A DNA stretch of 64,000 bases from Bacteriovoracaceae bacterium UBA6200 (GTDB lineage Bacteria > Bdellovibrionota > Bacteriovoracia > Bacteriovoracales > Bacteriovoracaceae): the NCBI GenBank assembly GCA_002422605.1, contig DISW01000012.1:1-64000 (forward strand), in the 5' to 3' direction. Shown here one piece after another: positions 25,819 to 35,196 of the stretch (the stretch's first letter is position 1; every line of letters begins with the position of its first letter). A program made the position numbers and the translations under genes. The notes beneath the pieces are model-generated. The model saw only the letters and a program-made list of their open reading frames with translations. It did no database searches and was not told the DNA's origin.

Positions 25819-26655
25819 CTATAAAGAAATAATTCTCGCATTTCTGAAATCATGATCACGCATTTCTCTTTCCCAGACCTGGCCTTTTTTATCGACCACG
25901 TAAAGTCTTCCAGCTTGATCAAGGAAGTAATTTGATCCCATTTTAAGGATTGAGCTTACTCTCAAATTGACCGGCAGGGCCGGCATCTGAAGCTCACCGG
26001 TATCAGCTACTGTGAAAAAGAAGCCTGAGGAATCAACGAAAAAGTTTCCACCTTTTTTGGTAATAATCCCCACTCGCATATCATCCCGAGGGATGACTGA
26101 TCCGTCACTTGCCACCGTAAAAACAGTTCCCCGATTACTCATAAAGTAATTGCCTCCATAAGAAATGACATCCTTCATGTTAACCTTTAAGTCTTCGGAC
26201 TTTTCAACTAATCCATCGGACTTAATCACATAAAGGTCTAGTTCATTATTTTCCGGTCCTGCTGCTACCGTGAAGAAGTTTCCCCCAAAGTTTTGAGCAT
26301 TCTGATAAGCCGCACTTTCTGTGACCTTAACATATCCACGGCGATCAATTGTATAGAGAAAGCCTTCCTCAGAGAGGAAATAATTAATACCTTTGCCTTG
26401 GATATTCTCTGGAATCAGTTCATATTTCCTGAACAACAATCCATTTTCATCGATAGTTGCGAGGATTCCCCCCTCTTCCACAAAGTATTGACCACCCTTG
26501 AAGGTTACTTTCTGAGGAAAAGCATAATGACCAAAATCATAGGCGAATCCCGAAGTATCGGTCGTCACAGTGATTCCATTGTCCATGATTATGTAAGATT
26601 GAGAAAAAGCATTGAGTGACAGGGTTGCGAGTGCGGCCAATAAGAAACTTTTCAT
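25819..26655 (-). CDS. Secreted seven-repeat protein A
   Basis: 278 residues with a signal peptide (cleavage likely after NAFSQ). The rest is seven repeats of about 35-40 residues built on GGNYFxxxxGxxYTVxxxG: SYIIMDNG, GGQYFVEEG, GINYFLSEEG, GGNFFTVAAG, GGNYFMSNRG, GGNFFVDSSG, GSNYFLDQAG. Seven such beta repeats fit a seven-bladed propeller. No enzyme motif is visible. SD GGAGAAGG precedes the ATG. A close paralog follows upstream at 26837-27661, so the pair is a tandem duplication. Confidence 0.75.
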   Translation of the reverse strand: MKSFLLAALATLSLNAFSQSYIIMDNGITVTTDTSGFAYDFGHYAFPQKVTFKGGQYFVEEGGILATIDENGLLFRKYELIPENIQGKGINYFLSEEGFLYTIDRRGYVKVTESAAYQNAQNFGGNFFTVAAGPENNELDLYVIKSDGLVEKSEDLKVNMKDVISYGGNYFMSNRGTVFTVASDGSVIPRDDMRVGIITKKGGNFFVDSSGFFFTVADTGELQMPALPVNLRVSSILKMGSNYFLDQAGRLYVVDKKGQVWEREMRDHDFRNARIISL

Positions 26656-26801
26656 TCCCTTCTCCTTAGGTTTTTAATAAAGCAGTGGGACTATACTCAA
26701 GTATTTTTTTCTTAGCCACGTACTGTAAGGAAATTAACCTAGAGATGGTAACAGTTGGAATGAACCACTGTTTCCTTAAGAGGAAGCACCAGAGCAATGC
26801 G

Positions 26802-26828
26802 AAAAAAAAGGGGCCTTCAAGGCCCCTT
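26802..26828 (-). terminator. Intrinsic terminator, leftward
   Basis: On the minus strand: 8-bp GC-rich stem AAGGGGCC/GGCCCCTT with a 5-nt loop, followed by a run of eight T. It ends the second repeat-protein gene. Confidence 0.9.
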
Positions 26829-26836
26829 AGGAATAA

Positions 26837-27661
26837 TTATTTTGCGATAATTTTACTTTTCGTTAAGTCATGTTCAGGTGTTCTCTCAAACATCATCCCC
26901 ATATGATCAACCACAAAAATTCTTCCCTGAGAATCAAGCATGTAGTTTGAACCTAATTTAATGAGATCGTTCACTACAATGTTGGTCGGCAGGATAGGAA
27001 GAGCGAGGAGACCTTCTTCAGAAACAGTATAGAGGAAATCTTTTGAATCGATGAGATAGTTACCACCCATCTTCTTAACTTCGCCTACTCCAGATTCTGG
27101 TTTGGAGTAAACTAAACCATCCTTAGAAACTGTATAGATCATCCCTTGTTTCGTTTGAAAAAATGATCCCCCAAATTTCACAATGTCAGCAGGGTTAAGA
27201 CCAGGGATTTCCATTTTAAAATAATTTCCCTTGGAACTTACGGTATAAAGATCAGTCGCTTTCTTTTCACCTTTAACAGTAAAAAAGTTTCCGCCGAAGT
27301 TTAAAGCTTTTTTAAAGAGACCACTGTCATCATACTCATACACGAAACCAGCTTCATCGATAGTAATGAGATAATTTTTGTTAGAGATAAAATAATTAAG
27401 ACCTTTGCCTTTAATCTTTTTTACTTCCATATCTTTCTGGTAGAGCATGCCGCTTGCATCTACTGTTGATAATTTCTCATCAGCAACAAAGAAGTTTCCG
27501 CCATTAACGGTGATTTTATAAGGAATTCTAAAATGTCCAAAATCGTAGATAAAGCCTGACTTATCAGTCGTAAGTGTAATCCCGTTGCTTAAAATAATAT
27601 AAGACTGAGAGAAAGCATTAAGAGAAGCAAGCATGAGACTTGCGATGATGAATTTTTTCAT
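26837..27661 (-). CDS. Secreted seven-repeat protein B
   Basis: 274 residues from ATG 27661, chosen for SD AGGAGCGG upstream and because the signal peptide (MKKFIIASLMLASLNAFSQS) starts there. It repeats the architecture of protein A: seven GGNFF/GxNYF units with YTVS-type strands, same signal, same end (ILPTNIVVNDLIKLGSNYML-type segment). The two proteins align over their whole length with many substitutions, so the duplication is old. Each gene has its own terminator region. Function is not known. Confidence 0.75.
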   Translation of the reverse strand: MKKFIIASLMLASLNAFSQSYIILSNGITLTTDKSGFIYDFGHFRIPYKITVNGGNFFVADEKLSTVDASGMLYQKDMEVKKIKGKGLNYFISNKNYLITIDEAGFVYEYDDSGLFKKALNFGGNFFTVKGEKKATDLYTVSSKGNYFKMEIPGLNPADIVKFGGSFFQTKQGMIYTVSKDGLVYSKPESGVGEVKKMGGNYLIDSKDFLYTVSEEGLLALPILPTNIVVNDLIKLGSNYMLDSQGRIFVVDHMGMMFERTPEHDLTKSKIIAK

Positions 27662-27752
27662 GAACCGCTCCTTATTGAAAGTCGGGCCACTATAGTAAAA
27701 AGAAACCATTTGCGCAAAGCGGTGTAAAAAATTTATAGGGTTGTAAGTAGCT

Positions 27753-27777
27753 AAAAAAAAAGGCCCCGAAGGGCCTT
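27753..27777 (-). terminator. Intrinsic terminator after the E1 gene, leftward
   Basis: On the minus strand: 7-bp stem AAGGCCC/GGGCCTT with a 4-nt loop, followed by a T-run (A-run 27753-27760 on the plus strand). It lies 10 nt after the E1 stop codon. Confidence 0.9.
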
Positions 27778-27787
27778 AAAGATTTAA

Positions 27788-29830
27788 TTAATACTGAAGG
27801 AGGCTTCTCGCAGCTTCAAGAACACGTTTCATGTCCGGAAGGACTGCGCGCTCAAGAATACGGTTAAAGCCTACTGGAGTGAAAGTTGATCCTACACGCT
27901 TAACTGGAGCATCAAGGTACTCAAAAGCGTGCTCATTGATCTGACCAACAAGCTCACCACCAAATCCACCGAAGACCTTATCTTCGTGAACAACCAGAGC
28001 ACGGTGAGTTTTCTTCACAGTAGCTACGATTGAATCAATATCAAGCGGGTTAAGAGAGCGAAGATCTAATACTTCAACTTCAAAACCTTCTTTTGCTAAA
28101 ACTTCTGCCGCTTCTAAAGAGAAGTGAACAGTGTTTCCGTAAGTGATAATTGAAAGATCTTTACCTTCTCTTCTTACGCGGGCCTTACCAAAAGGAACTT
28201 CGAAATCATCAGGGATCGGAGTCATGGCCTGTTTAGCGTTATAAAGAGTTTTTGGCTCCATGAATACAGTCGTTCCCTTAGAGCGCATAGCAGTTCTCAA
28301 GAGACCAGCAGCATCGTCAGCGAAAGAAGGATAAACAACACGGATACCAGGAAAAGTTGTTAAACAACCTTCAATTGTTTGTGAGTGATAAAGTCCACCA
28401 CCGATATAACCACCTGAAGCCAGACGGACAACAATGTTTGGTGAGAATTTACCATTACTTCTCCAGTAATCGTGAGAGGTCTCAACTAATTGCTCCATGG
28501 CAGGCCAGAAGTAATCAGCGAACTCTGCACCTTCAACGACAATGCGAATTTTTTCTTGATCAAAACGAGACATACCATTAGCTGTACCCAGGATATAATC
28601 TTCAGCGATTGGTCCGTTGAACACGCGCTCAATACCAAATTCCTGCTGCATACCTTTTGATACGTTAAAAATTCCACCCTTCTCTTTATTTGCCATATCT
28701 TGACCCCAAATAAAAGTATGAGGGTTATGACGGAATTCAGCTTTTAAAGTGCTGTTAAGGGCATCAATGAATTTCTTTGGTTCAGATGTATCGTTATGAG
28801 TTCCATCAACATATTTCTGAGGAACATAAGCTTCAGGAATAACGTGATCAAAAATTGATTCAGGCGTTGGGTTTGGAGCTTTAACAGCTTTTGCGTGGGC
28901 TTCAAGAAGCTCAGCTTTGGCTTCAGCTTCAAGAGCATCAATTTCTTTTTGAGTGAAGATTTTTGCTTTTAAAAGCTCGTTCTTAAAACGTGGAAGAGGA
29001 TCTTGTGCCTTAGCTTCTGCACGTTCCTGCTCGTCACGGTACCATTCGTGGTTATCAGAGTTAGAGTGATTACCGATACGAACACACATTGCATGAACAA
29101 TAACTGGTTCAGAATTCTTTAGAGCGTGCTCACGAGCAGATGTCATAGCGTTCATAGAATCAAAAACATCTTTCCCATCGCATTTAATGATTTGAAGATT
29201 TTTGAATCCTGTGAAGTTGTCACAAACAAATTCGTTAGCAGTCTGGTCTCTCTTAGGAACCGAGATTCCGTAACCGTTATCCTGGAATACGAAAATTACC
29301 GGAAGTTTTTCATTACTGGCCCCGTTAATGGCCTCATAAACATAACCTTCAGAAACTGAAGATTCACCCTGTGAAGAAATAACAACACCTGGATGATTAT
29401 ATCTTTTCATACCTCGACCAACACCTGCTGCGTGCAGAGTATGGTTTCCGGTACAAGAAGAAACGTTATGAATATTCCACTCAGGCTTTGCGAAGTGGTT
29501 AGACATATGACGACCGCCGGAAGCAATATCAGTCGCTTTTGAAATACCGTTTAAAAGAATTTCTTCAGTGGTAATCCCAGATGAGAGAGCAACTAGCATA
29601 TCTCGGTAATAAGGAAACATGTGATCCACGTTACGATCGAAAACCTGACCAATTGCTAACTGGATACCATCATGACCAGCATAAGGAGCATGATAAGACC
29701 AACCTAAGGCCTGTTTTAAATAGTTAGGGGCGCGCTCATCAATCATGCGGCCGAGAATCATGAGATGTAACCACTTCTTTAGAGTGGCCTTGTCTGTTTT
29801 TTTGATATCATAGTGTTTCACAACCTTCAT
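27788..29830 (-). CDS. Fused alpha-beta E1 component of a 2-oxoacid dehydrogenase (branched-chain type)
   Basis: 680 residues. The alpha part (about 1-320) has the TPP region starting SSQGESSVSEG and ending FVFQDNGYGIS. The beta part (about 360-680) has FNGPIAEDYILGTANG, VVEGAEFADYFWPA and VHEDKVFGGFGGELVGQI. Separate alpha and beta chains are usual; fused chains occur in several bacterial branched-chain or pyruvate E1 enzymes. It decarboxylates a 2-oxoacid and passes the acyl group to lipoyl-E2. No E2 or E3 gene is nearby. lipA/lipB in this window make the lipoyl cofactor. The substrate is uncertain. Confidence 0.88.
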   Translation of the reverse strand: MKVVKHYDIKKTDKATLKKWLHLMILGRMIDERAPNYLKQALGWSYHAPYAGHDGIQLAIGQVFDRNVDHMFPYYRDMLVALSSGITTEEILLNGISKATDIASGGRHMSNHFAKPEWNIHNVSSCTGNHTLHAAGVGRGMKRYNHPGVVISSQGESSVSEGYVYEAINGASNEKLPVIFVFQDNGYGISVPKRDQTANEFVCDNFTGFKNLQIIKCDGKDVFDSMNAMTSAREHALKNSEPVIVHAMCVRIGNHSNSDNHEWYRDEQERAEAKAQDPLPRFKNELLKAKIFTQKEIDALEAEAKAELLEAHAKAVKAPNPTPESIFDHVIPEAYVPQKYVDGTHNDTSEPKKFIDALNSTLKAEFRHNPHTFIWGQDMANKEKGGIFNVSKGMQQEFGIERVFNGPIAEDYILGTANGMSRFDQEKIRIVVEGAEFADYFWPAMEQLVETSHDYWRSNGKFSPNIVVRLASGGYIGGGLYHSQTIEGCLTTFPGIRVVYPSFADDAAGLLRTAMRSKGTTVFMEPKTLYNAKQAMTPIPDDFEVPFGKARVRREGKDLSIITYGNTVHFSLEAAEVLAKEGFEVEVLDLRSLNPLDIDSIVATVKKTHRALVVHEDKVFGGFGGELVGQINEHAFEYLDAPVKRVGSTFTPVGFNRILERAVLPDMKRVLEAARSLLQY

Positions 29831-29942
29831 ATGAACTCCATCTTGTGACGTAAAACTATTAGTAAAGAATGAGAGGAAATAGGTATCATGGCCTGTTGTT
29901 TCCGGCCAATAAAATGGTCTAATTAATGCCTAGCAAAATAGT

Positions 29943-30884
29943 TTAATCGCCTAAGAAGGCCACGCCCCACTCTCGAAACATTGTCTCTCTCTGGATTTTG
30001 CTACCTGGCCGGTACTGAGAAGGATTTTCAGTTGGGAAAGGAATTTCCTGCATTTCCTCTGTACCAGGAGCAATGCGGTGAGGAACTAATACATATAAAC
30101 TCCGAATGAGACTTGTTTGTTCTTTATCAATTTCAATCGGAATAATTGCATCAAGCTCGCGGTTATACTGAGGGTAAATACAAAAGAACGGATAATCCGG
30201 AATTTTTACCCGCCAATGTTCTTCGAAATCCTGCAAGGAGATAGCAGGATATTTCATTTCCACTAGATCTTTCATCATCCATTCAATAGCACCTTCTCGT
30301 GTTGTGCAAAGACCATTGGTAAATTGCATACTGGAACGCGGAAGTCTAAGATCATAAAAGAGATAATCATAATAAACTTCTTCTAATTCAAACTTATCCT
30401 TCTCAACAATCTTCCCACTCCATTTGAGCTCTTTATCGAGAAGAGGAGTGGTTGCTAGAAAGTGTATTTTTCTGCTCGAAATGAATTTAAAGTTAAATTT
30501 GAAATTTTCATGAACGGTGTTCACATATACATTGGGTTTGGCCGCAAAGATTTCTCCCTCTCCAGGATAATATTTCGCAGCGACTTTATCTTTTTCCCAA
30601 GCTCCAGGAAATTTCAAATTAGGATAATAAAGATCTCCCTGATACCCCCACCAAGGCATGATGTCTTTTTGAAAAAGAGGCCCTGGGAAATTCTGAAAAA
30701 GCAAAGTACCTGATGAACTTGAGTAATCACAATAAGGATCCTGAACTATAGGATTGAACCTCGTTACACAGCTATACCCAACATTTTGTGTCCAGGTTTT
30801 GATAGTATTACCCTTACAGGCGCTTTCTTCACTCGCCTCTGCGGTCATTATCAATAATAAGAAAGAGATTAAAAATCCTTTCAT
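29943..30884 (-). CDS. Exported protein, unknown function
   Basis: 313 residues with a signal peptide (MKGFLISFLLLIMTAEAS). The mature part has about six cysteines and is rich in aromatic residues (PWWGYQGDLYYPN, YYDYLFYDLRLP). I do not recognise a family. Its ATG overlaps the upstream small gene by 4 nt (ATGA), so the two are coupled and probably act together outside the cytoplasm. No clear terminator follows. Confidence 0.7.
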   Translation of the reverse strand: MKGFLISFLLLIMTAEASEESACKGNTIKTWTQNVGYSCVTRFNPIVQDPYCDYSSSSGTLLFQNFPGPLFQKDIMPWWGYQGDLYYPNLKFPGAWEKDKVAAKYYPGEGEIFAAKPNVYVNTVHENFKFNFKFISSRKIHFLATTPLLDKELKWSGKIVEKDKFELEEVYYDYLFYDLRLPRSSMQFTNGLCTTREGAIEWMMKDLVEMKYPAISLQDFEEHWRVKIPDYPFFCIYPQYNRELDAIIPIEIDKEQTSLIRSLYVLVPHRIAPGTEEMQEIPFPTENPSQYRPGSKIQRETMFREWGVAFLGD

Positions 30885-31198
30885 TTTTTCACCAATTTAA
30901 CATCCAGATGGACTGGATTATTTTGCACATGAACTTTTTGGAGAAAGTCGCATCCCTCTTCGTCAGAAGCACGGATCTGATAATTTCCTGGTTTCACATA
31001 AAACCGAAAAGTTCCTCCACGAGGAACTTCTGTGTGCAAAAGCAAAAGCCTTTCCTGGTAGTTCTCTTTATCTAAAGAAAGCCACACCATGGCCTTTTTT
31101 GAGCATCCTTCCGGCAAAAAGACTTTGCCTGATAAAGAGCTTTCAGAGCTCAAAGCAGAAAAAGAGATTATAAGGAGGAGATATGAAAAATATTTCAT
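30881..31198 (-). CDS. Small exported protein with Ig-like/prealbumin-like fold
   Basis: 105 residues from ATG 31198 (the longer frame has no leader at its start). Signal peptide MKYFSYLLLIISFSALSSES. The mature part has short strands, two cysteines (EGCSKKAMV and EEGCDFL), and the sequence GTFRFYVKPGNYQIRASD, which looks like a carboxypeptidase-regulatory/transthyretin-type beta domain. It is coupled to the next gene by an ATGA overlap. Function is unknown. Confidence 0.6.
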   Translation of the reverse strand: MKYFSYLLLIISFSALSSESSLSGKVFLPEGCSKKAMVWLSLDKENYQERLLLLHTEVPRGGTFRFYVKPGNYQIRASDEEGCDFLQKVHVQNNPVHLDVKLVKK

Positions 31199-31350
31199 TA
31201 GTCTTCTATCGGAGTTTATCCCTTTGAAGTTGAAATTAATCACTGGACCATAAGAGTCAACTTAGGAAGTCCATACTTTCTCTTGATTAACTTTAAGTCT
31301 TCATCATAAACTGCCGAAAACTCTCATATATTTTCATCAGGAGCGTCATC

Positions 31351-32736
31351 ATGGCAAAAACAATAGCTGAAGGGTTCTTCAATGACCCACGCTTAGAACA
31401 AGCAAAAAAACTTATTAAAGAAGCCCTTACTGAACATCAGTCAAATATTACAGGTGTTAAAGAAGCGAATCCTGAATTAAAAGAATCGTATGACTCCCTC
31501 TTGAAAAAGATGGCCGATTATCGAGGAAGCGCACTTGCTTATAAATATCTTGGTTCAGGTATTGGAAAAGGTCCTCTCGTTGAGTTAGGTGACGGATCAA
31601 TTAAATATGATTTCATTACAGGTATTGGCGTTCATTACATGGGTCACTCTCACCATGGGGTTATTGATGCACAAATTGACGGTGCTATCTCTAATACTGT
31701 GATGAATGGTCATCTTCAACAAAACGTTGATACAGCAAAACTTTTAGAACTCTTTTCTGAGCAAGCTTGTAAGAACGGTGCGGCCATTCGGAACGTGTTC
31801 CTTTCTACTTCTGGTGCCATGGCAAATGAAAATGCTTTTAAAATGATTTTCCAGAAGCGCACACCTGCTTCTCGCTTCTTTGCTTTTGAAAAATGCTTTG
31901 CCGGAAGAACACTTGGCATGGCCTGGGTAACAGACAAAGCGGCATATCGCACGGGCCTTCCTAAAACTATTGATGTGGATTACATACCTTTTTATGATGA
32001 AAACAATCATCAGGCTTCTATTGATGCTGCTGTAAAAGTAGTCCAAAAATACATCACCCGTTATCCGGGCCAGCACGCTGGTTTCATCATGGAGCTTATC
32101 CAAGGTGAGAATGGATCGTGGGTCGGAAATACTGAATTCTTTGAAGCTTTGATAGCTGTTTGCAAAGAAAACAATATTTCGGTGATGGTAGATGAAGTCC
32201 AAACTTTCGGTCGCACCACAGAGCTATTCGCTTTCCAGTATTTTAAACTCGATAAGCATGTAGACATTGTTACTGTTGGGAAGAATTCACAAGTCTGTGC
32301 CACTCTCTTTAATGACGATCACAAACCAAAGCCGGGACTCATGTCTCAAACCTTCACAGCTTCAGCGACTCAGATTGCGGCCTCTTACTATGTGATTAAA
32401 TCTATTGTTGATGGAGGCTATCTCGGTCAAGAAGGGAAAATTCAAAAACTTCATAACCGCTTTGCCGGAAACCTTAAAGAACTTTCCAAGAAATATCCGG
32501 AAAAGATCTCAGGCCCCTACGGCATAGGTGCCATGATTGCGATGACTATTTGTGGAGGAGACGGAAAAAAATCATCTGAATTCACTAACAAGCTTTTTGA
32601 AAACGGTGTTCTTTCTTTTGGAGCGTCCGCTCATCCAACAGCAAGAGTTCGCTTCTTAATGCCAGTGATGGCCACTGAAGAAGTCCATATAGACGAAGTT
32701 TGTGAAATCATCGAAAAAACACTGCAAGAGCTATAA
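31351..32736 (+). CDS. Class III PLP aminotransferase, ornithine/succinylornithine type
   Basis: 461 residues. It carries the fold-I class III blocks: LSTSGAMANENAFK, ENGSWVGNTEFF, the PLP-binding Asp in VMVDEVQTFGRT, and the Schiff-base Lys in TVGKNSQVCATLF. The N-terminal extension of about 50 residues is longer than in ArgD/AstC. It ends 1 nt before astA, so a role as the AstC step (succinylornithine to succinylglutamate semialdehyde) is likely from context, though lysine or another omega-amino acid is possible. SD AGGAGC. Confidence 0.8.
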   Translation: MAKTIAEGFFNDPRLEQAKKLIKEALTEHQSNITGVKEANPELKESYDSLLKKMADYRGSALAYKYLGSGIGKGPLVELGDGSIKYDFITGIGVHYMGHSHHGVIDAQIDGAISNTVMNGHLQQNVDTAKLLELFSEQACKNGAAIRNVFLSTSGAMANENAFKMIFQKRTPASRFFAFEKCFAGRTLGMAWVTDKAAYRTGLPKTIDVDYIPFYDENNHQASIDAAVKVVQKYITRYPGQHAGFIMELIQGENGSWVGNTEFFEALIAVCKENNISVMVDEVQTFGRTTELFAFQYFKLDKHVDIVTVGKNSQVCATLFNDDHKPKPGLMSQTFTASATQIAASYYVIKSIVDGGYLGQEGKIQKLHNRFAGNLKELSKKYPEKISGPYGIGAMIAMTICGGDGKKSSEFTNKLFENGVLSFGASAHPTARVRFLMPVMATEEVHIDEVCEIIEKTLQEL

Positions 32737-32737
32737 A

Positions 32738-33790
32738 ATGTTTATCATCAGACCCATTGCCGAGAAAGATATTGATGGATTGATGGAGCTTCTGGCCGAT
32801 TCTGGCCACGGGCTCACATCTCTTCCGAAAGATCCGGAGATTTTGAAAAAAAGAATCAGAATCTCAGAGAGAAGTTTTCTCCATCGAGAAGATGGGCCTG
32901 GTGGTGAAGATTATCTCTTTGTGATGGAAGAGCTATTCACCGGCAGAATTGTTGGTGTCTGTGCAATTATCTCCAAGATTGGCGGATTTGAGCCTTATTA
33001 CTTCTATCGTTTGGAGAAGAATCATCATGAATCTAAATCGGTTCATGTGAAAAACGATATCACTTCTCTTCACTTTCACTTTATTCATAATGGTCCGGCA
33101 GAGATCTGTTCGTTGTACTTAGATCCTGAGTACCGAAATTCTCAGAACGGTCGATTTCTCTCTCTCTCTCGATTTTTATTCATCGCTGAAAATAGAAAGT
33201 TTTTTGAAGATCAAGTAATCGCGGAAATGAGAGGGATGGTAAATGATTCCGGGCACTCTCCTTTCTGGGATGCTGTTGGAAAAAACTTTTTCAAGATAGA
33301 TTTCCCTACTGCAGATTATTTATATGTGAAGAATAAACGTTTCATTGAAGAACTTATGCCGAAACATCCAATCATCACCAATCTTCTTCCAGAAGATGCT
33401 CGTTATGTAGTGGGTAGAGTTCATCCTAACACTGAACCGGCAAAGCGCATCTTAGAGCAAGAGGGATTTCATTTCTCAGGACTAGTCGGCATTCTTGAAC
33501 CAGGTCCCGTCCTCATCGCGGAAGTTGATAGCATTCGGTCCATTAAAGAAAGCATAGTTGGTGAAATTGAAGAGATCTCTGAAAAGAATTTCAAATCAGA
33601 GATTTTTATCATTTCTAACACCGCAACCCCTTTCAGAGCGGCCCTCGGTGGAGTTAAACAACTCAAATCGGGCGGTTTAAAGATCTCCGGAGTGACTGCA
33701 GCAGGGTTGAAACTTCGTTTAGGAGACAAAATCCGTTTTGTAAGCTTCAGGCCAACTCCCCAGAAAAAGAAGCCAGTCCGATCTAAATAA
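32738..33790 (+). CDS. astA: Arginine N-succinyltransferase
   Basis: 350 residues from ATG 32738; the in-frame extension upstream only re-reads the aminotransferase. It belongs to the AstA/GNAT family: MFIIRPIAEKDIDGLMELL, EICSLYLDPEYRNSQNGRFL, AEMRGMVNDSGHSPFWDAVG, DYLYVKN and ILEQEGF. AstA starts the AST pathway by succinylating arginine with succinyl-CoA. astB and astE are not visible in the window. Confidence 0.9.
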   Translation: MFIIRPIAEKDIDGLMELLADSGHGLTSLPKDPEILKKRIRISERSFLHREDGPGGEDYLFVMEELFTGRIVGVCAIISKIGGFEPYYFYRLEKNHHESKSVHVKNDITSLHFHFIHNGPAEICSLYLDPEYRNSQNGRFLSLSRFLFIAENRKFFEDQVIAEMRGMVNDSGHSPFWDAVGKNFFKIDFPTADYLYVKNKRFIEELMPKHPIITNLLPEDARYVVGRVHPNTEPAKRILEQEGFHFSGLVGILEPGPVLIAEVDSIRSIKESIVGEIEEISEKNFKSEIFIISNTATPFRAALGGVKQLKSGGLKISGVTAAGLKLRLGDKIRFVSFRPTPQKKKPVRSK

Positions 33791-33821
33791 AATTGTCTTC
33801 CTTAAGTTCAGCTAAATTTTC

Positions 33822-33847
33822 GCATGCGCAATTTATAATGCGTGCGC
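33822..33847. promoter_or_regulatory. Imperfect inverted repeat around a -10 box
   Basis: GCATGCGCA and TGCGTGCGC (one mismatch plus wobble) flank and overlap TATAAT at 33834-33839, 38 nt before the receiver-protein gene. This is a possible operator over its promoter; no good -35 is seen. Confidence 0.4.
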
Positions 33848-33877
33848 TTTTACCTATACTTTCCGAAGAGGTAACTC

Positions 33878-34249
33878 ATGAAGGGAAATCTACTGTTAAT
33901 TGACGATGAAGCTGAATTGTCAGCGAGTATGAAAGAGCTGTTTGAAGAAGAAGCACATGAAATCTATACAGCTCAAAATGGTATGGAAGCGTTACAAATC
34001 ATGGAGAATGTCCGCATAGATTGTATCGTTTCTGATATCAAAATGCCGGTAATGGATGGGATAACTTTTATTCAAGCTGCCAGAGAACGTGGTCATGAAC
34101 AGCCAGTTATCTTTTTTACGGGCCATGGCACTGAGCAGCTTCGAAGAGAAGTTAAAGAGTTAGGAGCAGTCGAACTTTACACTAAACCGAATTTTTTAAT
34201 GCTTGAGCTTGCCATACGAAAACATATGACAAGCTCTGAATCAATTTAA
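33878..34249 (+). CDS. Single-domain response regulator (CheY-like)
   Basis: 123 residues, receiver domain only. Acidic pocket LLLIDDE, phosphoacceptor Asp in IVSDIKMPVMDG, Thr in FFTGHG, and Lys in LYTKPN are all present, so it should be phosphorylatable. No output domain and no kinase nearby. SD GAGG. It sits between astA and a convergent DUF1338 gene (4-nt gap), so a role in controlling these genes is possible but not shown. Confidence 0.9.
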   Translation: MKGNLLLIDDEAELSASMKELFEEEAHEIYTAQNGMEALQIMENVRIDCIVSDIKMPVMDGITFIQAARERGHEQPVIFFTGHGTEQLRREVKELGAVELYTKPNFLMLELAIRKHMTSSESI

Positions 34250-34253
34250 TTTC

Positions 34254-35060
34254 CTACTGACCTTTACTTGTACTTTCAAAAATTTTATCTGCTGAAGCTG
34301 CAACAAATCCCTGGTAAAGCTCACCATTTGGCAGAGGATAGCGTTTAGCAAATTCATAATAACAAGCAGGAATGTTAAGTTTGCCATTGGTAAATGCAAC
34401 TTCGATATTGTTTGCAAGAGTTGAAGACTGCTCGAGACAAACTTCTTTAGAACCTTTGATCTCTCCTCCGCTGGAATTTAATTTAACCCCACTATTTTGG
34501 AGAAACTCATTCAGTACTTTAATATCTGAATATTTTTTCAGATCATTGATGAAGACTGTGAAATGGTTTGGACGATAACCGAAAGCACTTACCCAGGCAG
34601 CGTAATCACTCTCTTTAAGAATTTCGTTATAATCTTCTGTCGTAATTTCCCAAGGTCTTCCGATTGAAGAAAAATCGTACTGCAGTTCGAGACCAGCAGG
34701 AATTTGTTCAATTAATTTTCCAACTTTATCCTGCAAAGATTGAGAGAACTTTTCCAGCATCAATTCAGAGATGAAGATTTTAGGCATGGATTTATCTGTA
34801 TGCTCGTAGTGTTTGGCATAAAGCTTTTTCTCTACGAAGTGATAATCCCCTTTAAAAACATAGCCTGATTCAAGGAAAGGCTGAGCGATGACATCTACGT
34901 TTACTCGCGGGTGGTTGAAGGTTCTCAAGGCAATATGATCGTTATGAACCACTTCCCCTTGGCTTGCTAACAAGTCACTTACTTTCTTGGCCAGAGGATT
35001 AATAGTAATGTACTCCTGCCACATTTTATCCAATAGATCGGGTAACGTCTTGATAGTCAT
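34254..35060 (-). CDS. DUF1338 family protein, HglS-like metal-dependent dioxygenase
   Basis: 268 residues. The DUF1338 marks are clear: WQEYITINPLAKKVSDLL, NDHIALRTF, GYVFKGDYHFVEKKL, IFISEL, YRPNHFTVF and GELYQGFVAASADKIFE. Members such as HglS of Pseudomonas convert 2-oxoadipate to D-2-hydroxyglutarate in lysine breakdown. The two histidines (NDHIA, PNHFT) and the glutamate in GELY are the probable Fe(II) ligands. SD AGGAGA. It stands alone on this strand within an amino-acid catabolism region. Confidence 0.8.
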   Translation of the reverse strand: MTIKTLPDLLDKMWQEYITINPLAKKVSDLLASQGEVVHNDHIALRTFNHPRVNVDVIAQPFLESGYVFKGDYHFVEKKLYAKHYEHTDKSMPKIFISELMLEKFSQSLQDKVGKLIEQIPAGLELQYDFSSIGRPWEITTEDYNEILKESDYAAWVSAFGYRPNHFTVFINDLKKYSDIKVLNEFLQNSGVKLNSSGGEIKGSKEVCLEQSSTLANNIEVAFTNGKLNIPACYYEFAKRYPLPNGELYQGFVAASADKIFESTSKGQ

Positions 35061-35196
35061 ATGTTTCTCCTGAATTTCAGCTATTTTAGCAAAGTCTCTA
35101 GGTTTGGGGAATAAGTGATCAATTAACTCTCTGTATTAATCTGGGATATTTGTGGGAAAAGTAGTAGTATGAGGCAATTTTTAGAGAAGGAATTTT

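Noticed and set aside
31744..32202. 152-codon frame on the minus strand inside the aminotransferase gene
   Set aside because: It is the mirror of a conserved coding region with clear class III aminotransferase motifs on the plus strand.
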